A DNA stretch of 43,320 bases from contig VIKH01000011.1 of the NCBI GenBank assembly GCA_008080515.1, positions 1 to 43,320 of the forward strand, in the 5' to 3' direction. The stretch is from Gallionellaceae bacterium (GTDB lineage: Bacteria > Pseudomonadota > Gammaproteobacteria > Burkholderiales > Gallionellaceae). Position 1 is the stretch's first letter. Each line of letters opens with the position of its first letter. The position numbers and the translations under genes are program-made. Below are positions 27,199-35,418 of this stretch, piece by piece. Below the pieces are notes generated by a model, which saw only the letters and a list, made by a program, of their open reading frames with translations, was not told the origin of the DNA and searched no databases.

Positions 27199-28635
27199 CT
27201 AACGCTTGGGGCCGTTGAACACCGTATGGTACTCCGCCGATATCGAGGGATCTTCTGTGTTTTCCACGCGGAACTCGATGCGGGTCACTTCCTTCTTGAT
27301 ATTTTCTTCCTTGGCCCTGACAAATATTGTGAAGGTTGACGCCTTGCCGTGCGTGACCGGTTGCTTCACGGTGCCGTCAACGATGATCTGGTCTTTTACC
27401 CCCCCCTCGGCGCTGACTGTAACCGAAAAATCCTTGTCGGTTTTATTCAGCACCCTGAAGGTGTATTTGTTCTGGATCGAGCCATCGCTCATGCGCACAA
27501 ATAAGGGCTGGCGTTCCGGCGCAACCCTGAGAGTGAGCGCGCCCAGATGGGTCAAACCGTAAAGGATGCCGCAGAATGCCAGAAACAGGATCGCCACATA
27601 CACCCATGTGCGCGGATGCTGGTAGAGTTTCTTGACCGGCTTCCCTCCCAGTTCGTCCAGCGACGCGTAGCGGATCAGGCCGCGCGGGCGAGCGATCTTG
27701 TCCATCACCTGATCGCACGCGTCCAAACACAGGCCGCAGGTGATGCAGCCCAGTTGCTGGCCCTGGCGTATATCCACGCCGGTGGGGCACACCTGCACGC
27801 ACTGGAAGCAATCTATGCAATCGCCAAGCTTGGCATCACCCGCTGTCTCGCCCTTGCGCAGCTTCCCGCGAGGTTCGCCGCGTTTCTCGTCGTAGGCTGG
27901 AAGAATGGTCTGCGAATCGCACATTACCCCCTGGATGCGCGCGTAGGGGCACAGCCACATGCACACCTGCTCGCGCATGAAGCCGGCGAAATAGTAAGTG
28001 GTCAGAATAAAAAATATCAGTACGACCCACTCCAGCAGAGACAGGTTGAACGACAGCAGGTCGCGCCAATACTGGAAAGCATCCTCGAACCAGATGGTGA
28101 AGCTGATTCCGGTCAGCACCGATACCAGCAACCAAAGGGTGTGTTTGACGGTTTTCAGCCGGATCTTCTCGGCGCTCCACGGCGCGGCATCCAGCTTGTG
28201 GCGTTTGCTGGGAGGCCCTTCGACTTTCTCTTCTATCCAGGTAAACAGGTCTGTCCATGCGGTCTGGAAGCAGAAATAGCCGCAGAATACGCGCGAGGCG
28301 ACGGATGTCACGGCAAACAGCACCATCGCCAGCAGCAGCAGCAACAGGGACAGCATCCAGATGTCCTGGGGCAGGATGGTGAGATTGAAAAAGTGGAACT
28401 GGCGGTTGTTGATGTCCAGCAGGATCGCCTGTTTTCCATTCCAGCGCAGGTAGGCGCCGACGAAAAAAAACAGCCACAGCGATTCGGTGAAGGTTTTGAA
28501 GGTGCGGAAAAACCCCGGCATGCGTTTCGCGTGTACGGTTTTCTCGCCCGAGTTGACGTGCCATTCCGCGTGCTCGTGGTAAATGCCCGTCAAGCTACCG
28601 GGCTCTATTTCTTTTTTCTGCAACGGATCGTTCAC
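27199..28635 (-). CDS. ccoG: cbb3 oxidase accessory iron-sulfur protein CcoG (RdxA/FixG)
   Basis: This 478-residue membrane protein has about five helices (near 45-70, 90-115, 160-180, 200-225 and 345-365). A ferredoxin-like block CIDCFQCVQVCPTGVD ... CITCGLCLDACD (about 273-310) binds two 4Fe-4S clusters. The C-terminal periplasmic domain is immunoglobulin-like. CcoG is a cupric reductase that supplies Cu(I) for cbb3 assembly. The start codon is GTG (28635). A terminator lies 48 bases upstream, between this gene and the small membrane-protein gene, so its expression may be lower than that of the oxidase subunits. Confidence 0.94.
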   Translation of the reverse strand: MNDPLQKKEIEPGSLTGIYHEHAEWHVNSGEKTVHAKRMPGFFRTFKTFTESLWLFFFVGAYLRWNGKQAILLDINNRQFHFFNLTILPQDIWMLSLLLLLLAMVLFAVTSVASRVFCGYFCFQTAWTDLFTWIEEKVEGPPSKRHKLDAAPWSAEKIRLKTVKHTLWLLVSVLTGISFTIWFEDAFQYWRDLLSFNLSLLEWVVLIFFILTTYYFAGFMREQVCMWLCPYARIQGVMCDSQTILPAYDEKRGEPRGKLRKGETAGDAKLGDCIDCFQCVQVCPTGVDIRQGQQLGCITCGLCLDACDQVMDKIARPRGLIRYASLDELGGKPVKKLYQHPRTWVYVAILFLAFCGILYGLTHLGALTLRVAPERQPLFVRMSDGSIQNKYTFRVLNKTDKDFSVTVSAEGGVKDQIIVDGTVKQPVTHGKASTFTIFVRAKEENIKKEVTRIEFRVENTEDPSISAEYHTVFNGPKR

Positions 28636-28682
28636 GCCTTACCCTCGTCCTGCCGTGCAAAGGCAATCACATTTTCATGCTG

Positions 28683-28714
28683 AAAGAAAAAGGAGGAGAA
28701 CTCGCCTCCTCCTT
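28683..28714 (-). terminator. Rho-independent terminator between the oxidase and assembly genes
   Basis: On the minus strand AAGGAGGAG (28714-28706) pairs perfectly with CTCCTCCTT (28698-28690) around a 7-base loop, followed by a T-rich tail. It ends the ccoNOQP plus small-ORF unit and may leave partial read-through into ccoG. Confidence 0.75.
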
Positions 28715-28743
28715 CCTTGGTTCTTGCTGCAACCTTGCGGCAA

Positions 28744-28863
28744 CTACTTCTCGCCGTGCTGCTTTCTCGAATTGCGAAACAACCAGACCAGCGCCGAGAT
28801 CACCACGGTAAACGCCAGGGCGGCTGCAATCATCAAGGCCCAAAAATTAAAGTCGCGTGCCAT
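28744..28863 (-). CDS. 39-residue single-helix membrane protein at the end of the ccoNOQP operon
   Basis: The frame starts MARDFNFWALMIAAALAFTV and ends RNSRKQHGEK. One membrane helix (about 7-27) is followed by a positively charged tail, so the N-terminus is likely periplasmic. An AAAGGAAAT ribosome site lies 4-5 bases before the ATG, and the gene is 51 bases after ccoP in the same direction, just before a strong terminator. Its size and place resemble CcoM-type small subunits of cbb3 oxidase, but the sequence alone does not prove homology. Confidence 0.7.
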   Translation of the reverse strand: MARDFNFWALMIAAALAFTVVISALVWLFRNSRKQHGEK

Positions 28864-28914
28864 TTTAATTTCCTTTCATGAATTCTGCATGGATATTCCG
28901 TGCGATATCCCGCA

Positions 28915-29823
28915 TTAATTGGTTGTCGCCGCAGGGTCGGATGCCTTGCCACCGCCAAACTTGAACACGTAAACGGCCAGCTTCTTCATTTCGACTGCGG
29001 ACAATTTTCCCGCTGCGGTAAAGTTGGGCATGATCGCGACGCGCGTTTCCTTGTCGCCCGCATCGTTGACGCCGTGGGTGATGGTGTATTCGATATCTTC
29101 CGGCTTGCCGGAAAAACGCCACACCTTGTCGGCCAGGTTGGCTGCGCCCATAGCCTGCATCCCTTTGCCATCGGCGCCGTGGCATCCGACACAACCTTTT
29201 TCCGTGAATAACGGGGTGGATGTCGGGTTGCCCTGGGCGACCGCAGCGGCCAAGGTCTTAATCTCCGGCGCGGACAGGCTGCTCTTGTGCGCCATCATCA
29301 TGGCCTGACGCCCGTTGGCTATGCTCTCGTATATCTGCTCTATGGTTCCGCCAAACAGCCAGTCGTCATCATTGAGGACAGGCGCGAACAGCCCCTGTTT
29401 GTCTATGGTGCCGATGCCGTTCTGGCCGTGGCAACCGGCGCAGTTGTCGCTGAACAGCACTTTGCCCGAGCGCGCCACATATTCTGAAAGCTCCTTGTCC
29501 GCCAGAATCGCGGCAGGGGTCATGTCCTTCAGCTTGTTCTCGTACTTGCTGCGCGCGTCATTCACAGCCTGCATGTCCGCTTCCATTTCCTTGACAGCGG
29601 TCCACTGCCCGGTTCCCGGCACCCCGATGCCCGGCGTGAAAGTCCCGGAAGTTGCGATGGGGATGGAGGGGTACATCAGAAAATACACCACCACCCAGAT
29701 CGCGCTGGCAGCCAACCCGATCATCCACCATCTTGGCGGCTGGTTGGTGTAATCGGCCAGATCATCATCCCATACGTGTCCGGTTGTGGTTTCGCCGGTA
29801 TCGGCGTTGCGGTTGTCGCTCAT
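28915..29823 (-). CDS. ccoP: cbb3 oxidase diheme cytochrome c subunit CcoP
   Basis: This 302-residue protein has an N-terminal cytoplasmic part with a DDDLADYTNQPPRWW motif, a membrane anchor (about 32-51), and two periplasmic cytochrome c domains with CAGCH (128-132) and CVGCH (211-215). It carries electrons from soluble cytochromes to CcoO and CcoN. The start ATG overlaps the ccoQ stop in an ATGA arrangement, which indicates translational coupling. The family is unmistakable and the length normal. Confidence 0.96.
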   Translation of the reverse strand: MSDNRNADTGETTTGHVWDDDLADYTNQPPRWWMIGLAASAIWVVVYFLMYPSIPIATSGTFTPGIGVPGTGQWTAVKEMEADMQAVNDARSKYENKLKDMTPAAILADKELSEYVARSGKVLFSDNCAGCHGQNGIGTIDKQGLFAPVLNDDDWLFGGTIEQIYESIANGRQAMMMAHKSSLSAPEIKTLAAAVAQGNPTSTPLFTEKGCVGCHGADGKGMQAMGAANLADKVWRFSGKPEDIEYTITHGVNDAGDKETRVAIMPNFTAAGKLSAVEMKKLAVYVFKFGGGKASDPAATTN

Positions 29824-30020
29824 TTCTTGCCTCCGAAATTGTTGTGTTCGCCCTCGTCACGCAGTGCCATGTCGCCCTGCGAGTTGAACGCTTCCTTGTT
29901 CTTTGGATTGAATACCAGTACGTAGGCCGCGACCATCGCTACGAAAGCCAGAACGGTGAGAGCCACTCCGATCCAGTCGTTCCGGGACATGGCCTCCCAG
30001 TCGGTATGCAGGTATTCCAT
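29820..30020 (-). CDS. ccoQ: cbb3 oxidase small subunit CcoQ
   Basis: This 66-residue protein has one membrane helix (about 17-37, IGVALTVLAFVAMVAAYVLVF) followed by NPKNKEAFN, the typical CcoQ/FixQ motif, and a polar tail. It stabilises the interaction of CcoP with the core. ATG 30020 lies 4 bases after the ccoO stop; a GTG at 30032 overlapping ccoO would add four residues. Its stop overlaps the ccoP start. Confidence 0.88.
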   Translation of the reverse strand: MEYLHTDWEAMSRNDWIGVALTVLAFVAMVAAYVLVFNPKNKEAFNSQGDMALRDEGEHNNFGGKK

Positions 30021-30024
30021 CAGC

Positions 30025-30822
30025 CTAGTCACGGTAGTTCACGCCTTCCTGGAACTTCACGTGATTGCCCAAGGATTGCAGGTAGGCAATGACCGCATCC
30101 ATTTCGGTCTTGCCCTCGATTTGGGCCTTGGCGCCCGCGATGTAGGCATCGGTATAAATCGTTTTGGGCACTGGGTTGAACGGCATCTTGGTCATCACCT
30201 GCATGGTTTTGACGGTCTGCTCGACGTCAACCGCAGCCTTGTCCAAAAAGAAGTAGTTGGGCATGACAGATTCAGGCACCACTTCGCGCGGATACCGCAA
30301 ATGGCGGCGATGCCATTCGTCCGAATACTTGCCGCCGAGGCGAGCCAGATCCGGGCCGGTGCGCTTGGACCCCCACTGGTAAGTGTGGTCGTACATGGAT
30401 TCCTCGGCGATCGAGTAATGCCCGTACCGGTCTTTCTCGTCGCGGAAGGGGCGTATCATCTGCGAGTGGCACAGGAAACACCCTTCGCGGATGTAGATGC
30501 TGCGCCCGGCCAGTTCCAGCGGTTTGTATGGGCGGACGCCATCGCCAGGCTGCCAGTCTTCCAACGTTTTATGTTCGGAGGTGGCCGGATTCCAGACTAT
30601 CTTGTCCATCGGGATAACATTCCCTTTGGAATCCTTGTGCGTTGTTTTGTTGAACGTGCCGTCGCCTCCCGCCATCCCGGTATTGGGCAGATAAAACAGC
30701 GGGACGATTTCCACGATGCCGCCGATGGCCACCGCTATCGCGGTGAACACGAACATCGTCAGGGTGCTGCGCTCGACCTTGTCTTGCAGCTTGGTCGAAT
30801 ATAACTTGTCGTGATCGGACAT
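30025..30822 (-). CDS. ccoO: cbb3 oxidase monoheme cytochrome c subunit CcoO
   Basis: This 265-residue protein has an N-terminal membrane helix (about 20-42) and a periplasmic cytochrome c domain with heme motif CFLCH (115-119). The context [19 protein letters not shown] is typical, followed by [26 protein letters not shown]. It passes electrons from CcoP to the binuclear centre. It is separated from ccoN by 10 bases and is part of the ccoNOQP operon. Confidence 0.96.
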   Translation of the reverse strand: MSDHDKLYSTKLQDKVERSTLTMFVFTAIAVAIGGIVEIVPLFYLPNTGMAGGDGTFNKTTHKDSKGNVIPMDKIVWNPATSEHKTLEDWQPGDGVRPYKPLELAGRSIYIREGCFLCHSQMIRPFRDEKDRYGHYSIAEESMYDHTYQWGSKRTGPDLARLGGKYSDEWHRRHLRYPREVVPESVMPNYFFLDKAAVDVEQTVKTMQVMTKMPFNPVPKTIYTDAYIAGAKAQIEGKTEMDAVIAYLQSLGNHVKFQEGVNYRD

Positions 30823-30832
30823 TTCTTTCCCC

Positions 30833-32263
30833 TTATGCTTTTGCCGGAACGGCGTTCACGCCGCGCGTCGCGCTGGCCTGGCGGATGGTCATCACCACGT
30901 TGTACAGCATGATCACCGTGCCCAAGTTGAACAGTGCGCCGCCGACGGCCCGCATCACGTAGTACGGATGCATCGCGGACACGGACTCGACAAAGCTGTA
31001 GGTCAAGGTGCCGTACTCGTCGTAGTCGCGCCACATCAGGCCCTGCATGATGCCGGACACCCACAACGCCACGACGTAGATCACCGTGCCGACCAGCGCC
31101 ACCCAGAAGTGCAGATTTACCAGGCTATCGGAATACATTTCGGTGTTCCACAGCTTCTTCACCATGTGGTAGAGCGCGCCGAAGGAAACCATCGCCATCC
31201 AGCCCAAGGCTCCGGCGTGGACGTGGCCCACAGTCCAGTCGGTATAGTGCGACAGCGCGTTCACGGTCTTGATGGACATGACCGGGCCATCGAAGGTGGA
31301 CATCGCGTAGAAAGCCAGCGAGGTTGCCAGGAAACGCAACACATAGTCGGTGCGCAGCTTGTCCCACGCGCCGGACAGGGTCATCATGCCGTTCATCGCC
31401 CCGCCCCACGACGGGATAATCATCGCCAGAGAAACCGCTGCGCCCAGCGAGCCGGTCCAATCGGGCAATGCGGTGTATTGCAAGTGGTGCGCGCCCAGCC
31501 AGACGTAGCCGAAGGTCAGCGTCCAGAAGTGCAGCACCGACAGCCGGTAAGAGTAAACCGGGCGCTGTGCCTGCTTCGGCACAAAGTAATACATGATGCC
31601 GAGGAAGCCGCCGGTCAGGTAGAAGCCCACCGCGTTATGCCCCCACCACCACTGGATCATGGCATCCTGCACGCCGGAGAAAACAGAAAAAGATTCCGTC
31701 AGACTGACCGGGAGCGCCAGACTGTTCACCACGTGCAGATAAGTGATCATGACGATCATGCCCATGGTGAACCAGTTGGATACGTAGATGTGCGAGGTCT
31801 TGCGTATCGCCGTCGTCATGATGTGGTTTAAACCGAACGACAGCCACACCACCGCGATCAAGAGGTCGATCGGCCAGATCAGCTCCGCGTATTCCTTGCC
31901 CTGGGTCAGCCCCAGCGGCAGGGTGATCACCGCCAGCACGATGATCAGGTTCCAGCCCCAGAAGGTGAACCACGCCAGCCCGTTGCTCCACAACCGCGTC
32001 GCGCCGGTGCGCTGCACGATATAGAAGCCGGTCGCCATCAGGGTGCAGCCGCCGAACGCAAAAATAACCGCGTTGGTGTGCAGAGGGCGCAAGCGGCCAA
32101 ACGAGAGGTAGGGACTATCGAAATTCAGAACCGGGAAGGCCAGTTGAAACGCGACTATTACGCCGATCAATGTGCCCACTACCCCATAGATGACGGCCGC
32201 GATGGTAAACCATCGGACCACATCCATATCGTATTTTACAGGTGCCGCTTGTGTCGCTTCCAT
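30833..32263 (-). CDS. ccoN: cbb3 oxidase catalytic subunit CcoN
   Basis: This 476-residue heme-copper oxidase subunit has about 12 membrane helices and reduces oxygen at a high-spin heme b / CuB centre. Visible signatures are the low-spin heme helix with [14 protein letters not shown], the CuB helix [21 protein letters not shown], and the helix VII-VIII region with [20 protein letters not shown], followed by [20 protein letters not shown]. The length matches C-family oxidases. These high-affinity oxidases serve growth at low oxygen, consistent with the FNR-type box upstream. It is the first gene of ccoNOQP. Confidence 0.97.
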   Translation of the reverse strand: MEATQAAPVKYDMDVVRWFTIAAVIYGVVGTLIGVIVAFQLAFPVLNFDSPYLSFGRLRPLHTNAVIFAFGGCTLMATGFYIVQRTGATRLWSNGLAWFTFWGWNLIIVLAVITLPLGLTQGKEYAELIWPIDLLIAVVWLSFGLNHIMTTAIRKTSHIYVSNWFTMGMIVMITYLHVVNSLALPVSLTESFSVFSGVQDAMIQWWWGHNAVGFYLTGGFLGIMYYFVPKQAQRPVYSYRLSVLHFWTLTFGYVWLGAHHLQYTALPDWTGSLGAAVSLAMIIPSWGGAMNGMMTLSGAWDKLRTDYVLRFLATSLAFYAMSTFDGPVMSIKTVNALSHYTDWTVGHVHAGALGWMAMVSFGALYHMVKKLWNTEMYSDSLVNLHFWVALVGTVIYVVALWVSGIMQGLMWRDYDEYGTLTYSFVESVSAMHPYYVMRAVGGALFNLGTVIMLYNVVMTIRQASATRGVNAVPAKA

Positions 32264-32515
32264 TCTCGCCCTCCTTGAAATTCAAACCAAAAACCTGATG
32301 CCCCAGAAATCGTAGCGCCATCCCGCTTTGCTTATATCCCTTGACCTATCCGGCAATGGAACTTGACCTGCATTGCGTGGCGGCCGCACGTACTTTAAGT
32401 AGGCTTGCTTCTACAAATTATCCGCTCGCCCGACTTGCAAACCGGCAAGACTGTTATCTCATTGTGCCGCCCCGCAGACGAGTGCGAAAACCCCACCATC
32501 ATGTAAACCTAAATG

Positions 32516-32557
32516 ATTCTCTGATTAAAAAACAAAAAAAACCATGACATCCGTCAA
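32516..32557 (-). promoter_or_regulatory. FNR-type box and -10 element upstream of ccoN
   Basis: ATGAC-ATCC-GTCAA (32544-32557) matches the FNR/Anr palindrome TTGAC-N4-GTCAA with one mismatch. On the minus strand GAGAAT (32521-32516) lies exactly where the -10 of a class II promoter would be if the box is centred at -41.5. A second palindrome, CTTGC-N6-GCAAG (32434-32449), lies closer to ccoN. The stretch 32264-32622 holds no gene. Confidence 0.55.
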
Positions 32558-32622
32558 CCCTGCCAATTAATAATTTCTGCGCGGGTGAGCATCTGTGCCG
32601 AAAACATCCCCCGCGCCCGCTA

Positions 32623-33459
32623 TCAAACCGCAATAGGTGCAGGGATGGGGGGATGAGGATCGTAGCCCGCAACCTCGAAATCCTCGAACCTGTAGTCGAA
32701 AATCGAGCCGGGATCGCGCTTGATGATAAGCCGGGGCAAAGGCCGGGGATCGCGCGCCAGTTGTAGTCTAGCCTGCTCCAGATGGTTCAGGTAGAGGTGA
32801 AGGTCGCCGAAGGAGTGGACGATTTCGCCGGGCTCCAAACCGCATTGGTGGGCAACCATGTGGGTGAAAAAAGCAACGGAGGCCCCGTTGTAGGGTACGC
32901 CGAGGAAACAGTCCGCCGAGCGTTGCGTGAGCATGCAGCTCAATTTTCCGTTTGCGACGTAAAACTGGTACATGACATGGCAAGGTGGCAGCGCCATCCT
33001 GCCTTCTGCCGCATTCTGCTGCGGTTTCCTGGTCTCGTCCGGAAGGTAGGCCACATTCCAAGCATTGATAATATGCCTGCGGCTGTCCGGGTTCTTGCGG
33101 ATGCCGTCGATCAGCTTCGCTACCTGGTCAATACTCGATCCGTTCGCGCCTTGCCACGCCCGCCACTGGGCGCCATACACCGGGCCCAGCTCCCCTTCCG
33201 GGGTCGCCCACTCGTCCCAGATGGTGACGCCGTTGTCTTTCAGGTAGCGAATGTTGGTATCGCCACGCAGAAACCAGAGCAACTCGTGGAGGATGGATCT
33301 GATATGGAGCCGTTTGGTCGTCAGCAGTGGAAAGCCTTCGCTCAAATCGTGCCGGACCATGCGCCCGAAAACAGAAAGCGTCCCGGTACCGGTGCGGTCA
33401 CCCTTGCGGGTGCCGTTGCGGAGAATGTCGTCGAGAAGGCCGAGATATTGCTTGTCCAT
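32623..33459 (-). CDS. thyA: Thymidylate synthase
   Basis: This 278-residue enzyme converts dUMP to dTMP with methylene-tetrahydrofolate. Motifs: [26 protein letters not shown], the active-site Cys in [38 protein letters not shown], and the C-terminal PIPAPIAV. A short insertion [13 protein letters not shown] sits before the catalytic loop, as in some other proteobacteria. I start it at ATG 33459 ([13 protein letters not shown]); a longer reading adds 37 unrelated residues. It is divergent from hslR. Confidence 0.96.
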   Translation of the reverse strand: MDKQYLGLLDDILRNGTRKGDRTGTGTLSVFGRMVRHDLSEGFPLLTTKRLHIRSILHELLWFLRGDTNIRYLKDNGVTIWDEWATPEGELGPVYGAQWRAWQGANGSSIDQVAKLIDGIRKNPDSRRHIINAWNVAYLPDETRKPQQNAAEGRMALPPCHVMYQFYVANGKLSCMLTQRSADCFLGVPYNGASVAFFTHMVAHQCGLEPGEIVHSFGDLHLYLNHLEQARLQLARDPRPLPRLIIKRDPGSIFDYRFEDFEVAGYDPHPPIPAPIAV

Positions 33460-33592
33460 TTGACTGTAGCCGCTTTGGCGTGACCGACCGGAAATAACGA
33501 AACGGGAAAGGGATGCGGCTGTTTGTATAATGCGTTCAGCACCAAACCAGCGAGGCACAAATGCTAGCACAACTTACCCTCCCCCAGACCAG

Positions 33593-34057
33593 ATGAGCAA
33601 GGCATCGCAGTCGCATTCTGAAAAAGAACACAAAGGCAATGCCGCCGTATTGGTCGGCGAAACCGGCAAACTGCGCATAGACAAATGGCTGTGGGCGGCG
33701 CGCTTCTTCAAGACGCGCAGCCTCGCCGCCGAGGCGGCGGAGGCTGGCCGCGCGCTGGTCAACGGCGCGCGCGCCAAACCTGCCAAAGCGATTGCTGTCG
33801 GCGACAGGCTGGACATCCGCATCGGGCAATACCGCTTCGAGATCGAGGTGCTGGCGCTCTCCGGCAAACGCGGCGGAGCGCCCGAGGCACAAAAACTCTA
33901 CCGCGAAAGCGATGCCAGCCGCACCGCACGCGAAGAGTTATCCGCGCGGCTCAAGGCGATGCCGCAACCGGCGTTCAAGGGCAGGCCGACCAAGCGCGAC
34001 AGGCGCAAGATCGAAAACGTCAAGGTGGAAGTGAAAAATGGCAGCGTGTGGGGGTAG
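33593..34057 (+). CDS. hslR: S4-domain RNA-binding heat-shock protein Hsp15
   Basis: This 154-residue basic protein has an S4 domain, LRIDKWLWAARFFKTRSLAA, and EAGRALVNGARAKPAKAIAVGD, and a Lys/Arg-rich tail with GRPTKRDRRKIE. Hsp15 binds stalled 50S subunits that carry nascent-chain tRNA and helps recycle them. An N-terminal Ser/Glu/His-rich leader of about 25 residues precedes the S4 domain; ATG 33593 is the likely start, but an internal start is possible. It is divergent from thyA. Confidence 0.88.
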   Translation: MSKASQSHSEKEHKGNAAVLVGETGKLRIDKWLWAARFFKTRSLAAEAAEAGRALVNGARAKPAKAIAVGDRLDIRIGQYRFEIEVLALSGKRGGAPEAQKLYRESDASRTAREELSARLKAMPQPAFKGRPTKRDRRKIENVKVEVKNGSVWG

Positions 34058-34109
34058 TTTGATAAAGGCATGTCATGTTCACGGGATTTCTATCAGCGCA
34101 ATATAAGGT

Positions 34110-35120
34110 CTAGCCCTCGGCGACTGTAACGCGGTTGCGGCCCTGGTTTTTCGATTGATATAGCGCGCTGTCGGCGCGGGCAATAAATTCGCTGATGTGC
34201 TCACCCTTCCGATAACTGGCCAAGCCAAAGGAAGCGGTAATGTTGGTTATGGCCTTGTTATTATCGGCGCGCTTGATGCTTAACTTTTGAATGGTCGCCC
34301 GGATTTTCTCGGCGAGCTGTTTGGCGCCATCAAGCGGAGTCTCCGGCAGTAAAATGACAAACTCTTCTCCCCCGAAGCGGGCAGCGATATCTTTACCTTT
34401 GATGTTGTCGTTTAATATTTTTGCGATGGCGTGGATGACTTTGTCGCCCAGCAGGTGCCCGTAGGTATCGTTGACACGCTTGAAGAAATCAATATCGGTA
34501 ATGAGCAGGCTCGGGCACTCGATACCGTCATTGCAATGTTCGAGGCATGTCGCCAGAGCCAAATCGAAGCCCTTGCGGTTGAACAAACCGGTCAAGCCGT
34601 CCAGGAGTGATTCTTCCCGCGCCTTTTTTACCTCGTTGCGCAACTGCTCGATTTCGCGCCTGCTCTCTTCCAGTTGCGACTTGAGTGCCCCGATGGATCC
34701 TTGCATGACCCGCGTGTGGCCGAGCAAATGATCAAGGCCGCTCACGCGCGCCGCCGCCGCATCTCCAGTCCAGTGTTCCAGCACATTCCCGAATTTCTCC
34801 GCCTCGTTTTGCGCTTGAAAAGCAGAGCTTGCGATATTGGTCATGACTTTCTGGAAGCCTTCCGTCACTCGTTCAGCCGTGGCCTCATCAATTTCTGCAA
34901 TATGCTTCCGGAAAAGGTCATGGGTGGTTTCATCATCAAGCACGGAGCCGTCGGCCATCAAGACATCAATGTCTTTCTTGAGCGCAGCATTCTGTCCGGA
35001 AGCGTATTCGTACCAGATGGTATAGCTGACTGGATGCAGCGCGGCTGCTTGTCTGGTCATGAATTGCACGGCCTGCCTGAGATATTCGGCGCTTTTTTCC
35101 AGACTGTCTGCGTATCTCAT
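34110..35120 (-). CDS. Diguanylate cyclase (GGDEF domain)
   Basis: This 336-residue cytosolic protein makes cyclic di-GMP. The N-terminal part (about 1-165) is all-helical with no known sensor, and a coiled coil (about 140-170, LKSQLEESRREIEQLRNEVKK) leads into the GGDEF domain. The active site is intact: DGLTGLFNRKGFD, DIDFFKRVNDTYGH and RFGGEEF. The residues where an RxxD inhibitory site would lie read KGKD, so product inhibition may be weak. ATG 35120 has a GAGG ribosome site. A perfect FNR-type palindrome lies 243 bases upstream. Confidence 0.88.
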   Translation of the reverse strand: MRYADSLEKSAEYLRQAVQFMTRQAAALHPVSYTIWYEYASGQNAALKKDIDVLMADGSVLDDETTHDLFRKHIAEIDEATAERVTEGFQKVMTNIASSAFQAQNEAEKFGNVLEHWTGDAAAARVSGLDHLLGHTRVMQGSIGALKSQLEESRREIEQLRNEVKKAREESLLDGLTGLFNRKGFDLALATCLEHCNDGIECPSLLITDIDFFKRVNDTYGHLLGDKVIHAIAKILNDNIKGKDIAARFGGEEFVILLPETPLDGAKQLAEKIRATIQKLSIKRADNNKAITNITASFGLASYRKGEHISEFIARADSALYQSKNQGRNRVTVAEG

Positions 35121-35362
35121 AAACAACCTCAACTTATTTATTCCCGGGTTCGCCAATGCAGTGCCCCGAGCTTTGCAACCCCCGCGAAATAAACAGGATT
35201 GCCGGATTGCCCCCCTGCCTGATTTCCCGTGCTGATCGCCGATATGAAAGCCGGGCGGGCTGGGCTGGAGGTCAAGTTTACAGCGGGCAGAACAAAGTCG
35301 GGTAAAACAGATTAACGTTTTGATATTACGTACAAATTAATACAAGTTACCCGCACACGACA

Positions 35363-35376
35363 TTGACACCCGTCAA
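35363..35376 (-). promoter_or_regulatory. Perfect FNR/Anr-type palindrome upstream of the diguanylate cyclase
   Basis: TTGAC-ACCC-GTCAA is a perfect 14-base FNR/Crp-family half-site pair. On the minus strand ATTAAT at 35341-35336 fits a -10 within one base of class II spacing. The only downstream gene in that direction is the diguanylate cyclase at 34110-35120. The rest of 35121-35418 shows no gene. Confidence 0.5.
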
Positions 35377-35418
35377 CTTGCTCGACTAAATTTCACGAAA
35401 ACGCTGAAGCGACGCGGT

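Noticed and set aside
27547-28683. A 378-codon plus-strand frame opposite ccoG.
   Set aside because: It is antisense to ccoG, has no recognisable domain and no ribosome site.
32331-32363. TTGACC motifs near 32340 and 32368 as further FNR half-sites for ccoN.
   Set aside because: Neither has a GTCAA partner at the required 4-base spacing.
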